This document shows positions 1-7,539 of a stretch of 44,608 bases of DNA, piece by piece; within the stretch, counting starts at the first letter, position 1; the number at the start of each line of letters is the position of its first letter. This DNA is from Methylococcaceae bacterium (GTDB taxonomy: Bacteria; Pseudomonadota; Gammaproteobacteria; Methylococcales; Methylomonadaceae), in the NCBI GenBank assembly GCA_021647585.1, contig JAKIUK010000031.1:1-44608 (forward strand), in the 5' to 3' direction. Made by a program: the position numbers and the translations under genes. The notes beneath the pieces were generated by a model. The model was not told the origin of the DNA. It did no database searches and saw nothing but the letters and a program-made list of their open reading frames with translations.

Positions 1-1
1 C

Positions 2-1273
2 TGGACAATTGTTGATAATAAAGGGCGTTTTGATAGTTCTGAAAAAGGAATGACTAATATTTCCTGGGAAGCCGAAGGATTTGAAATACCATTAGATAAT
101 TTCTCGGGTTCCTATTATGAGCCGGGGGTATTGGCGAGTCATTTAAGTGATCAGGTGTTTATTAACAAACAACCACAGGTTGTACAACAGGGTATTAAAC
201 TGCCTCCAAAACCAGTGGTTATTATCCCTGAGGGTGACAGAATAGCAAACAAAGCGCTTGTTGTTAAAGTCGAAGCCCAAGGGTTAGGAGGTGGTGTGGA
301 AGACATAAAGTTATACCATAATGGTAAAATTGTGTCTGCAGATGCCATACTTGGTAATCGACAAGAAACAGTCGATAAATTAATAAAAAGGACACTAGAG
401 TTTGAGTTATTCCCTATAGCCGGGCAAAATACTTTTAAAGTGATTGCAAAAAATAAAATGGGAATAGAAGGACACTCTGATGAAGTCACAGTTGATTTTA
501 AAGGTAAAAAACAAAAAAGCATTTTGCATGTTTTGACTATCGGGATTAATCAATATAAAGATTCTAGATTAAATCTGGACTACAGTGTGGCCGATGCCAA
601 TGGCATAGAAAATGTTTTCAAGAATAGTAAATTTACTGCCTATGACCAGGTAGTTCAACATGAATTACGTGATAAGCAGGCAACAAAAGCTGAGATACTC
701 AAACAGTTAAACACAATAAGCCAGGCTACACAGGAAGATGTTGTGGTTGTATATCTGGCTGGCCATGGTTTGGCTATTGATGGTGAATGGTACTTTATGC
801 CACATGAAACCCTATTAAACGACAATCAGAGTTATTATGAGCAGGTGGGTGTGTCAGCCAAAGAAATTCAGCAAATTTTTATTAATTCAAAAGTTCAGCA
901 TTTTATGGTTATGATTGATGCCTGCTATTCAGGTGCTGGTATCAATGCATTTAGAAAAATGCAGGATGTACAAAGACATTTTAGCCGAGATTTAAGTAAA
1001 TCAGTAGGGGTGGTTGTCCTTGCTGCAACTAGGAAAGATCAGCAGGCTGCTGAGTTAATTGATTTAGGACATGGTTTATTTACTTATGTGGTATCTGAAG
1101 GGATGAAAGGGGCTGCTGATTTGAATCCTAGGAACCGTAGCATTAGTGCTCATGAAGTAGCCGACTATTCAACAGACACTATTCCTACTTTTTCAAAGAA
1201 ATATCTGGGAGCATCTCAGGAGCCGACTTCATTTACCATGGGCAGTGATTTTACTTTGCTTAGACAAGAATAA
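2..1273 (+). CDS. Caspase-fold (peptidase C14/metacaspase-like) protein, 5' end outside the window
   Basis: The reading frame is open to the left edge, so the ATG at 50 is probably internal and the true N-terminus is missing. The first residues (GRFDSSEKG, then YEPGVLA) resemble the linker that follows WD40 repeats in bacterial WD40-caspase fusions. A beta-sandwich-like stretch (about residues 55-150, counted from the ATG at 50) precedes the caspase fold, which opens at about residue 157 with VLTIGINQYKD. The catalytic dyad is visible: His239 in AGHG and Cys292 in DACYSG. Such proteins are Cys proteases that usually cut after basic residues. The substrate cannot be read from sequence. An OmpA-like protein and a Ser/Thr kinase with DUF4384 follow on the same strand. 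The caspase assignment is firm; the WD40 N-terminus is inferred. Confidence 0.85.
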   Translation, partial: WTIVDNKGRFDSSEKGMTNISWEAEGFEIPLDNFSGSYYEPGVLASHLSDQVFINKQPQVVQQGIKLPPKPVVIIPEGDRIANKALVVKVEAQGLGGGVEDIKLYHNGKIVSADAILGNRQETVDKLIKRTLEFELFPIAGQNTFKVIAKNKMGIEGHSDEVTVDFKGKKQKSILHVLTIGINQYKDSRLNLDYSVADANGIENVFKNSKFTAYDQVVQHELRDKQATKAEILKQLNTISQATQEDVVVVYLAGHGLAIDGEWYFMPHETLLNDNQSYYEQVGVSAKEIQQIFINSKVQHFMVMIDACYSGAGINAFRKMQDVQRHFSRDLSKSVGVVVLAATRKDQQAAELIDLGHGLFTYVVSEGMKGAADLNPRNRSISAHEVADYSTDTIPTFSKKYLGASQEPTSFTMGSDFTLLRQE

Positions 1274-1442
1274 TATTATGAAATTGATTTTTTCTAATGC
1301 GTTCTTTACCAATTCTGGAACTTGAGTTATAAGTAAAGAATGTTTAGTCAATATCTATTCCAGTTATGAATTACTAGTGGTAATTTTTGCTGGTTTTAAT
1401 TTCTAAATTCGTTGGTATGGCTAGATGTTACATATAATTATG

Positions 1443-1448
1443 AAGGAG
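1443..1448 (+). promoter_or_regulatory. Ribosome binding site deciding the OmpA-like start
   Basis: AAGGAG lies 6 bases before the ATG at 1455. It favours that start over the in-frame ATG at 1425, which has no such site and would put ten extra residues before the signal peptide. Confidence 0.7.
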
Positions 1449-1454
1449 AGTGTT

Positions 1455-2042
1455 ATGTCTATTGTTAAAAACACGGGTCGTGGCTTATTTTTAGTGTTGA
1501 TGTTTTGGCAAGTCAGTGTAAGAGCTCAAGAAGTAAAAATGTACCAGGATAAAGCACCAACAGCTGAGGAAATGGGGGATGTGTTATTTTCCAGTGAGCC
1601 GAACAAAAAAACAGGCAGTGTTAAAATGCGTTCAATAAGTTTCGGTAAACCTAAAAATGCCAAGCTGGATCCATCAGAGCCGGTGACAGCGGATCACCAA
1701 ATCTCAATTATCGGGCTTCCTATAAAGTTTGGTTATGATTCGGCTGAAATTCTTGAACAATCAAAACCCTATTTGAATGAAGTTGGAAAAATGCTGGGTT
1801 TATCTAACTTTAAGAATGAAAAATTACTTATTGAAGGACATACTGATGCATCGGGTTCGGAAGCATATAATCGTGCATTGTCTGAAAGAAGAGCGCAATC
1901 AGTTAAAAAATACTTAAGGGTTAATTTTAATATTGCTTCCGATAGGTTATTTGTCAGCGGATTGGGGGAAAGTAAGGGATTACCTGGTGTTTCTGCAAAT
2001 GCTGCCGTTAATAGAAGAGTGCAATTTCGTAAAGCTCCATAG
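1455..2042 (+). CDS. OmpA-family peptidoglycan-binding periplasmic/outer-membrane protein
   Basis: 195 residues. It begins with a basic N-region and a hydrophobic core (LFLVLMFWQVSV) ending at RAQ, a plausible Sec signal peptide. Residues about 84-192 form a C-terminal OmpA-like domain: IKFGYDSAEI, then GHTDASGSEAYNRALSERRAQSV, with the expected peptidoglycan-binding Asp131 and Arg146, and a final NRRVQF. There is no N-terminal beta barrel. The segment between signal and domain (about 26-83) is short and polar, so this is a soluble or wall-tethered protein rather than a porin. It lies between a caspase-fold protein and a kinase on the same strand, with 181- and 251-bp gaps, so cotranscription is possible but not shown. 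The start was chosen from the strong upstream ribosome site. Confidence 0.85.
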   Translation: MSIVKNTGRGLFLVLMFWQVSVRAQEVKMYQDKAPTAEEMGDVLFSSEPNKKTGSVKMRSISFGKPKNAKLDPSEPVTADHQISIIGLPIKFGYDSAEILEQSKPYLNEVGKMLGLSNFKNEKLLIEGHTDASGSEAYNRALSERRAQSVKKYLRVNFNIASDRLFVSGLGESKGLPGVSANAAVNRRVQFRKAP

Positions 2043-2130
2043 AGCGTTTTTTTAGAAAAACTCTATTTTGTTAATACTTCTCAAGCACGCTGAGCTTGTA
2101 TTTATTACGTTAAATGTTTGCATATGTCTA

Positions 2131-2144
2131 GGACAGCCTCCTAG
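2131..2144. repeat. 14-bp fragment matching the terminal repeat of the 13632-13798 element
   Basis: The bases GGACAGCCTCCTAG match exactly the outer end of the element at 13632-13798. No second end is seen nearby, so this is either a relic of an excised or decayed copy or a chance match. It lies in the gap between the OmpA-like gene and the kinase. Confidence 0.35.
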
Positions 2145-2293
2145 GGAGACTAGTGTCAATACATGTTCGTATTCGCAGTTTTAAACCCATCTAAAGTATT
2201 TACGTGTGGTTACACTATAGATGAGTATTCAGTATCTAATAATTTTACTTGGCATAAGTAACTGGTTTTATCGCTGCTTTCATTCAAATCACT

Positions 2294-3976
2294 ATGATTG
2301 ATCAAACAAATAATAAAAACCTTGATGTTGAGGCGAAAACTCGATTAAAAGCGACTGCATCAAATAAGAATGTGAATGATAAAATGGATGTAAAGGGCGG
2401 GATGCCTGATGCTTCTGATCAAAAAACCAAAGTTAAGGTTCAAGCAAGTGTAAAGAAAGTATCTCAAATTCAGAGTAATGAAGAACAAGAAACACGCATT
2501 AATCCAGGTGCAGTCTTAAGAAATCGATTTGATTTACTGGAAGTGATCGGCCAGGGAGGTATGGGTAAGGTATACAAGGCACTGGATAAAAGAGATATTG
2601 AGGCGGGTGATACAAAATTTATAGCTATAAAAATCATTAATGATGAATATAAGGATGATGCTAATTTACTTAAAGCATTACATGCTGAAACACGTAAAAC
2701 TCAATCCTTAGCACACCCAAATATTGTTACAGTCTATGATTTTGACAGGGATGGAGATACCGTTTTTATGACCATGGAATATATAGAAGGTATTCCTCTC
2801 GATAAAGTGATCAAGGCGGAATCAAGAGGGATGAACGTTGAGGATGTTTATCATTTGATTAGTCAGATGGGTAGTGCACTGGTCTATGCACATAGTAGGC
2901 ATATTATTCATCTGGATTTAAAACCCAGTAATGTTTTTTTGGACGCTAATAAAAATATTAAGGTTTTTGACTTTGGAATATCCAGAGTCACTAATATTTT
3001 TCAAGCCAAAGGATTTGATGCAGGCGTATTGGGAGGATTAACGCCAAGTTATGCCAGTCTGGAAATGTTTGAAGGAGAGTCTCCTGATCCCCGGGATGAT
3101 ATTTATGCTTTAGCATGTATAACTTATGAGTTATTGACGGGCCGCCATCCATATAATAGACAACCGGCAGATACTGTTAAGAAAAATAAGTTAAAGCCAA
3201 AAAAAATCAATAAATTGAATGCCAGTCAGTGGAAAACCTTAGCTCAGGCATTGGCTTTAACTAGAAAGGACAGAATTAATAGTGTTGAATTATTTTTGCA
3301 GGGGATGGGCCTACAGAAAAGCAAAAAGCCACTGACTATTAGTGTAATGATATTGGCTGGTTTGTTAACACTTTCTTATTATTTATATTCACAATATAAA
3401 GATTCTACGGGTTCTGCTGAGAATGATTTGTCAGGTGTGGACAAGACCTTAGCAACTGAGGTTCCAACAAAAAAAACCGAGCCTAAGGTAGAGCAGCACG
3501 TTACCGGTGATATTTTTGAACCAAAATCAGACGATATAGATAAAACTAAAGACAGCATTATTATAGAAACGGAACCATCCATAGTTGAAGAAAGTAATGA
3601 TATTACACTGATAACAAATCAACAGATATTTCAAATAGGTGATACATTGGTTTTTGAATTTATGGTTAAAAAGCCCATGTTTGTATCAATTGCAGTCATC
3701 AATTCTGAAGGTAAAGTCTCAATGCTTTTCCCGAACCCCTATCAATTGGATAATTATTGTAAAGTGGGAGTGAAATACCAGATTCCGCCGCTGGGTGCTG
3801 ATTTTGATATTAATATTGAAGGGCCAGTTGGAACGGATCAGGTAATTGCTGTAATAGGTGATAAATCAATTAGTGAGGATTTGTTAATGCAATTTGACAG
3901 TTTGGAGGCAGTAAAAAAACATGTTTCACAAATAGGGTTTAGTTATGCAGTGACAAGTTTTCAAATTACTGATTAG
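2294..3976 (+). CDS. Membrane-anchored Ser/Thr protein kinase with C-terminal DUF4384-like domain
   Basis: 560 residues. A polar Lys-rich N-terminal extension (1-75) precedes a Hanks-type kinase domain (about 79-335): glycine loop GQGGMGKVY (86-94), ATP-binding Lys113 in AIK, catalytic loop HLDLKPSN (Asp208, Lys210) and DFG (226-228). The residue before the catalytic Asp is Leu207 rather than Arg, making it a non-RD kinase, which suggests activation without activation-loop phosphorylation. A single membrane segment (about 347-364) follows. After an acidic linker there is a DUF4384-like domain (about 435-545) with QIGDTLVF, FVSIAVINSEGKVSMLFPN. The likely topology is cytoplasmic kinase and external DUF4384. 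DUF4384 is known to occur with caspase-fold and kinase proteins, which fits the genes upstream. The substrate is unknown. No clear ribosome site precedes the ATG. Confidence 0.88.
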   Translation: MIDQTNNKNLDVEAKTRLKATASNKNVNDKMDVKGGMPDASDQKTKVKVQASVKKVSQIQSNEEQETRINPGAVLRNRFDLLEVIGQGGMGKVYKALDKRDIEAGDTKFIAIKIINDEYKDDANLLKALHAETRKTQSLAHPNIVTVYDFDRDGDTVFMTMEYIEGIPLDKVIKAESRGMNVEDVYHLISQMGSALVYAHSRHIIHLDLKPSNVFLDANKNIKVFDFGISRVTNIFQAKGFDAGVLGGLTPSYASLEMFEGESPDPRDDIYALACITYELLTGRHPYNRQPADTVKKNKLKPKKINKLNASQWKTLAQALALTRKDRINSVELFLQGMGLQKSKKPLTISVMILAGLLTLSYYLYSQYKDSTGSAENDLSGVDKTLATEVPTKKTEPKVEQHVTGDIFEPKSDDIDKTKDSIIIETEPSIVEESNDITLITNQQIFQIGDTLVFEFMVKKPMFVSIAVINSEGKVSMLFPNPYQLDNYCKVGVKYQIPPLGADFDINIEGPVGTDQVIAVIGDKSISEDLLMQFDSLEAVKKHVSQIGFSYAVTSFQITD

Positions 3977-3993
3977 GAATTGAGGTTTTAGCT

Positions 3994-4147
3994 TAGTACT
4001 CCATCAATGTTGTATTAACGGGTACAGAAAGTCGATAAATGGTCATCTGCGTTGTTGCACTTGTTTGGATTAGCCTGCTAGTCCTTCACTGCAGCTAATA
4101 ACGTCTCAACTCGCTCTACCCGTCAATACAACAATGACAGAGTACTA
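3994..4147. repeat. 154-bp non-coding inverted-repeat element (MITE-like)
   Basis: The ends form an imperfect terminal inverted repeat of about 31 bp: TAGTACTC..TCA.TGTTGTATT.ACGGGTA on the left and its complement on the right, with about four mismatches. The interior has no usable ORF. It sits 17 bp after the kinase stop and ahead of purE. Ends this long with a short non-coding centre suggest a miniature transposable element. RNA from it would fold into a long hairpin that could also end kinase transcription. Only one clear copy is in this window; the purK-ubiD gap may hold a diverged relative. Confidence 0.6.
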
Positions 4148-4303
4148 GCCATTTTAATACGAAACCTGAGCTCTACTTCTTAGTAATCAAAGTTATTCCA
4201 TGCGCGTTCCGAAAGCAGATTTATGAGATAATTGTTCATTTAATATCAAGTAGCATCATAAGACCAGTTTTAATCTGGTTTTGCTGATAACAGGAGATTA
4301 TGC

Positions 4304-4801
4304 ATGACAGCATTAATTGGCATTATTATGGGTTCAACATCAGATTGGGATACCATGATACATGCTGCGGAAACTCTAGAACAACTCAATATTCCTCATG
4401 AAGTTGAAGTGGTTTCCGCTCACAGGACACCGGATAAACTGTTTAAATATGCTGAAACAGCAGAAACAAAAGGTCTTGAAGTGATTATTGCAGGTGCCGG
4501 TGGGGCCGCACACCTTCCTGGTATGACGGCTGCTAAAACAGCAATACCTGTATTAGGTGTCCCTGTTCAGTCAAAAGCACTTAATGGCATGGATTCACTG
4601 TTATCAATAGTACAAATGCCTGCCGGTATTCCCGTGGGGACATTAGCTATAGGTCGTGCGGGAGCAATCAATGCGGCACTGCTTGCAGCAGCAATAGTGA
4701 GTAATAAACATTCTGAATATCGTGATGCGCTCATTGAATACAGGGAAAAGCAGACGGATAAAGTGACCGCTAATTCTGATCCTCGTGAGGTGATTTCATG
4801 A
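4304..4801 (+). CDS. purE: N5-carboxyaminoimidazole ribonucleotide mutase
   Basis: Class I PurE, which moves the carboxyl group of N5-CAIR to give CAIR in de novo purine synthesis. 165 residues, the usual length. Motifs are the N-terminal MGSTSDWDTM phosphate/substrate loop, SAHRTPDKL with the conserved His, and GAGGAAHLPGM. An AGGAG ribosome site at 4292-4296 sits 7 bases before the ATG. The last bases overlap the purK start (ATGA), the normal purEK arrangement giving translational coupling. The acting complex is a cytoplasmic octamer in known homologues. Confidence 0.97.
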   Translation: MTALIGIIMGSTSDWDTMIHAAETLEQLNIPHEVEVVSAHRTPDKLFKYAETAETKGLEVIIAGAGGAAHLPGMTAAKTAIPVLGVPVQSKALNGMDSLLSIVQMPAGIPVGTLAIGRAGAINAALLAAAIVSNKHSEYRDALIEYREKQTDKVTANSDPREVIS

Positions 4802-5892
4802 AGGTTGGTATTTTGGGTGGAGGCCAATTGGCACGAATGATTGCTTTGGCGGGTTATCCCTTAGGTCTGGAATTTATTGTTCTTGACCCAAGTGAAATAG
4901 CAGGTGCAACTGCATTGAGTGAACATTTGTGTGGACAATATGACGACCAGCAATTATTGGCAGAATTGGCTGATAAAGCCGATGTGGTAACCTATGAATT
5001 CGAAAATGTGCCTGCCGATGTAGCAAAGTTTCTGGCCGAGCATACACGCGTTTATCCTGCGCCTAATGCGTTAGCAGTTGCTCAAGACCGATTACATGAA
5101 AAAAATTTTTTTCATCAATTACACATAGCTACGGCTGATTACGCTTCTGTCAGTAGTTTGGAAGACCTACAACAAGCAATGGAACATCTTGGTTATCCAG
5201 CGATTTTGAAAAGCCGCAGGATGGGCTATGACGGTAAGGGTCAAGTGGTTTTAAAGTCTTCTGAGCAATTGGCCGAAGCCTGGGATTCAATGCAAGGCGT
5301 TGCTTCTATCGTAGAAGGTTTTGTGCCTTTTCAACGTGAAGTTTCAATTATTGCAGCACGGCGGCCCAGTGGTGAAGTGGTATTTTATCCGTTATCTGAA
5401 AATACTCACGACAAAGGGATATTGAGGGTTGCAGAATGCTGCGTTGATGATCCCTTGCAACAAAAAGCTGAAGCTTATGTAATCCGGTTGTTGGAGGCTT
5501 TGGATTATGTAGGTATTATTGCACTGGAATTATTTGAAATAGATGGAAAGTTGCTGGCTAATGAGTTTGCCCCACGAGTACATAATTCAGGACATTGGAC
5601 TATAGAAGGTGCTGAAACCAGTCAGTTTGAAAATCATTTGCGAGCTATTTTAGATTTACCGTTAGGTTCAACAAATGCACGTGGACATACAGGAATGGTG
5701 AATTTTATCGGTAATTTACCGGTCTCTGAAAGTACACTAAGTATTTCTAATGCGCATCTTCACCTATATGATAAAAGTGCACGTAAAGGTCGAAAAGTGG
5801 CACATGCTACTGTCAGGGCAGATAGTGTTGAAGATTATTCCCAGTCACTGCAAGAATTAGTTAGGTTGGCTGAAGCAACTGATGATTCTTAA
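4798..5892 (+). CDS. purK: N5-carboxyaminoimidazole ribonucleotide synthase
   Basis: ATP-grasp enzyme that carboxylates AIR with bicarbonate and ATP to form N5-CAIR, the substrate of PurE. 364 residues, full length. The N-terminus has the glycine-rich GILGGGQLARM loop. The ATP-grasp region follows (AILKSRRMGYDGKGQ, then the IVEGFVPFQREVSIIAAR segment), with the metal/nucleotide-binding LLANEFAPRVHNSGHWTIEGA near residue 265. The start codon overlaps the purE stop by four bases, so expression is coupled. It ends convergently against ubiD, 186 bp away. Confidence 0.97.
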   Translation: MKVGILGGGQLARMIALAGYPLGLEFIVLDPSEIAGATALSEHLCGQYDDQQLLAELADKADVVTYEFENVPADVAKFLAEHTRVYPAPNALAVAQDRLHEKNFFHQLHIATADYASVSSLEDLQQAMEHLGYPAILKSRRMGYDGKGQVVLKSSEQLAEAWDSMQGVASIVEGFVPFQREVSIIAARRPSGEVVFYPLSENTHDKGILRVAECCVDDPLQQKAEAYVIRLLEALDYVGIIALELFEIDGKLLANEFAPRVHNSGHWTIEGAETSQFENHLRAILDLPLGSTNARGHTGMVNFIGNLPVSESTLSISNAHLHLYDKSARKGRKVAHATVRADSVEDYSQSLQELVRLAEATDDS

Positions 5893-6078
5893 TCAATAGA
5901 ATAAAAGTCAATGTATTGACATAAGTGGAGAGAGTAGCTCCAATAGCGATACTCACTTTTACGTGCTAGTCTTTTCTGTTAGGGAAGCAGCATTGTAAGC
6001 TCAGCTACAACGTCCTGTTGCAGAAGCCTGATTTGTATCTGTACCCTCAGAAAATAATAAGCTGAGTAGTACCCATTT
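5893..6078. other. Convergent purK-ubiD gap with a possible decayed inverted-repeat element
   Basis: No gene is seen. GTCAAT-gt-ATTGAC just after the purK stop is a tight palindrome. The right edge (GAGTAGTACCCATTTTTA, 6064-6081) resembles the right flank of the 3994-4147 element (GAGTACTAGCCATTTTAA). A central GTGCTAGTC and an AACGTC resemble its interior. This could be a strongly diverged relative, but the match is weak. No T-tract terminator is evident for either gene. Confidence 0.3.
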
Positions 6079-7539
6079 TTAGAACAAAGAGTCCCACATC
6101 TCATCTACTCGTTTTACTACATGTTCTGACATAACAATGGGTTTTCCCCATTCTCTGTTGGTTTCGCCGGGCCACTTATTGGTCGCATCAAAACCGACTT
6201 TGGAGCCTAAGCCGGAGACAGGCGAGGCAAAATCCAGATAGTCGATAGGTGTGTTTTCTAAAATAGTTAAATCACGAGCGGGGTCCATGCGTGTAGTGAT
6301 TGCCCAGATCACGTCTTGCCAATTACGTACATCGACATCTTCATCAACCACGATGACGAATTTGGTGTACATAAATTGACGTAAGTAGGACCAGGTGCCC
6401 AGCATTACTCTTTTGGCATGTCCGGCATATTGCTTTTTCATGCTGATCACTGCCATTCGATATGAACAGCCTTCCGGGGGTAAATAGAAGTCGATAATTT
6501 CCGGAAATTGTTTTTGTAATATGGGAATAAAAACTTCATTAAGGGCAACCCCTAAGATAGCAGGCTCATCAGGTGGTCTACCGGTGTAGGTACTATGATA
6601 AATAGGCGCCTGTCTTTGAGTGATACGTTCTACGGTGAAAACGGGGAATTCATCAACTTCATTATAGTAACCGGTATGATCACCATAAGGGCCTTCTGCG
6701 GCCATTTCTCCAGGATAGATAAAGCCTTCCAAAACGATTTCTGCACTGGCGGGTACTTGTAAATCATTACTCAAACAGTTTGCCACTTCGGTTTTACTGC
6801 CACGTAACAAGCCGGCAAAGGCGTATTCAGAGAGTGGGTCTGGTACAGGTGTCACTGCAGCGAGTATGGTTGCAGGATCTGCACCTAATGCAACAGAAAT
6901 AGGGAAGGGCTCACCGGGATGTGCTTCTTGCCATTCTTTAAAGTCCAAAGCTCCGCCGCGATGCGCTAACCAACGCATAATGACTTTATTTTTGCCGATG
7001 ACTTGCTGGCGATAAATACCTAGGTTTTGGCGCTCTTTATTCGGTCCTTTAGTAATCACCAATGGCCAGGTTATTAATGGAGCCGCATCATCAGGCCAGC
7101 AGGTTTGAATGGGAAAGACACTTAAATCAACTTCATCTCCTATTCTGATGACTTCCTGGCAGGGCGGATTGTTGATTAATTTGGGTGCCATGTTCAGCAC
7201 TTTTTTGAAAACTGGAATTTTTTCCATAGCATCTTTCATGCCTTTGGGAGGTTCTGGTTCTTTCAGATAAGCCAGTAATTCACCAACAGCACGTAATTCA
7301 GTGACTGAATCTGCCCCCATACCCATAGCCACACGGTGAGGAGTACCGAATAGATTGGCTAGTACGGGAATATTTGAGCCCTTGGGGTTTTCAAATAAAA
7401 GTGCTGGACCTTCCTGTTTCAGTACGCGGTCACTGATTTCAGTCATTTCCAGATAGGGATCAACTTCAACCGTAATGCGTATCAGTTCTCCCTGTTTTTC
7501 CAGCTGTTTTATAAAGTCTCTTAAATCTTTATATTTCAT
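6079..7539 (-). CDS. ubiD: 3-octaprenyl-4-hydroxybenzoate decarboxylase (UbiD family)
   Basis: 486 residues, close to the enteric UbiD length. UbiD enzymes use prenylated FMN, made by UbiX, to decarboxylate the aromatic ring in ubiquinone synthesis. The N-terminus MKYKDLRDFIKQLEKQGEL and the internal GIYRQQVIGKNKVIMRWLAHRGG, DHTGYYN and YTGRPPDEPAILG blocks are characteristic; GPYGDHTGYY carries the catalytic Glu region of the family. The start codon overlaps the stop of oligopeptidase A by four bases, so it is probably the last gene of that run. No ubiX lies in the window. Confidence 0.96.
   Translation of the reverse strand: MKYKDLRDFIKQLEKQGELIRITVEVDPYLEMTEISDRVLKQEGPALLFENPKGSNIPVLANLFGTPHRVAMGMGADSVTELRAVGELLAYLKEPEPPKGMKDAMEKIPVFKKVLNMAPKLINNPPCQEVIRIGDEVDLSVFPIQTCWPDDAAPLITWPLVITKGPNKERQNLGIYRQQVIGKNKVIMRWLAHRGGALDFKEWQEAHPGEPFPISVALGADPATILAAVTPVPDPLSEYAFAGLLRGSKTEVANCLSNDLQVPASAEIVLEGFIYPGEMAAEGPYGDHTGYYNEVDEFPVFTVERITQRQAPIYHSTYTGRPPDEPAILGVALNEVFIPILQKQFPEIIDFYLPPEGCSYRMAVISMKKQYAGHAKRVMLGTWSYLRQFMYTKFVIVVDEDVDVRNWQDVIWAITTRMDPARDLTILENTPIDYLDFASPVSGLGSKVGFDATNKWPGETNREWGKPIVMSEHVVKRVDEMWDSLF

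Noticed and set aside
4304..5892. Possible cotranscription of purEK with the kinase upstream
   Set aside because: A 327-bp gap with a long inverted repeat separates them and purE has its own strong ribosome site; no support for one transcript.
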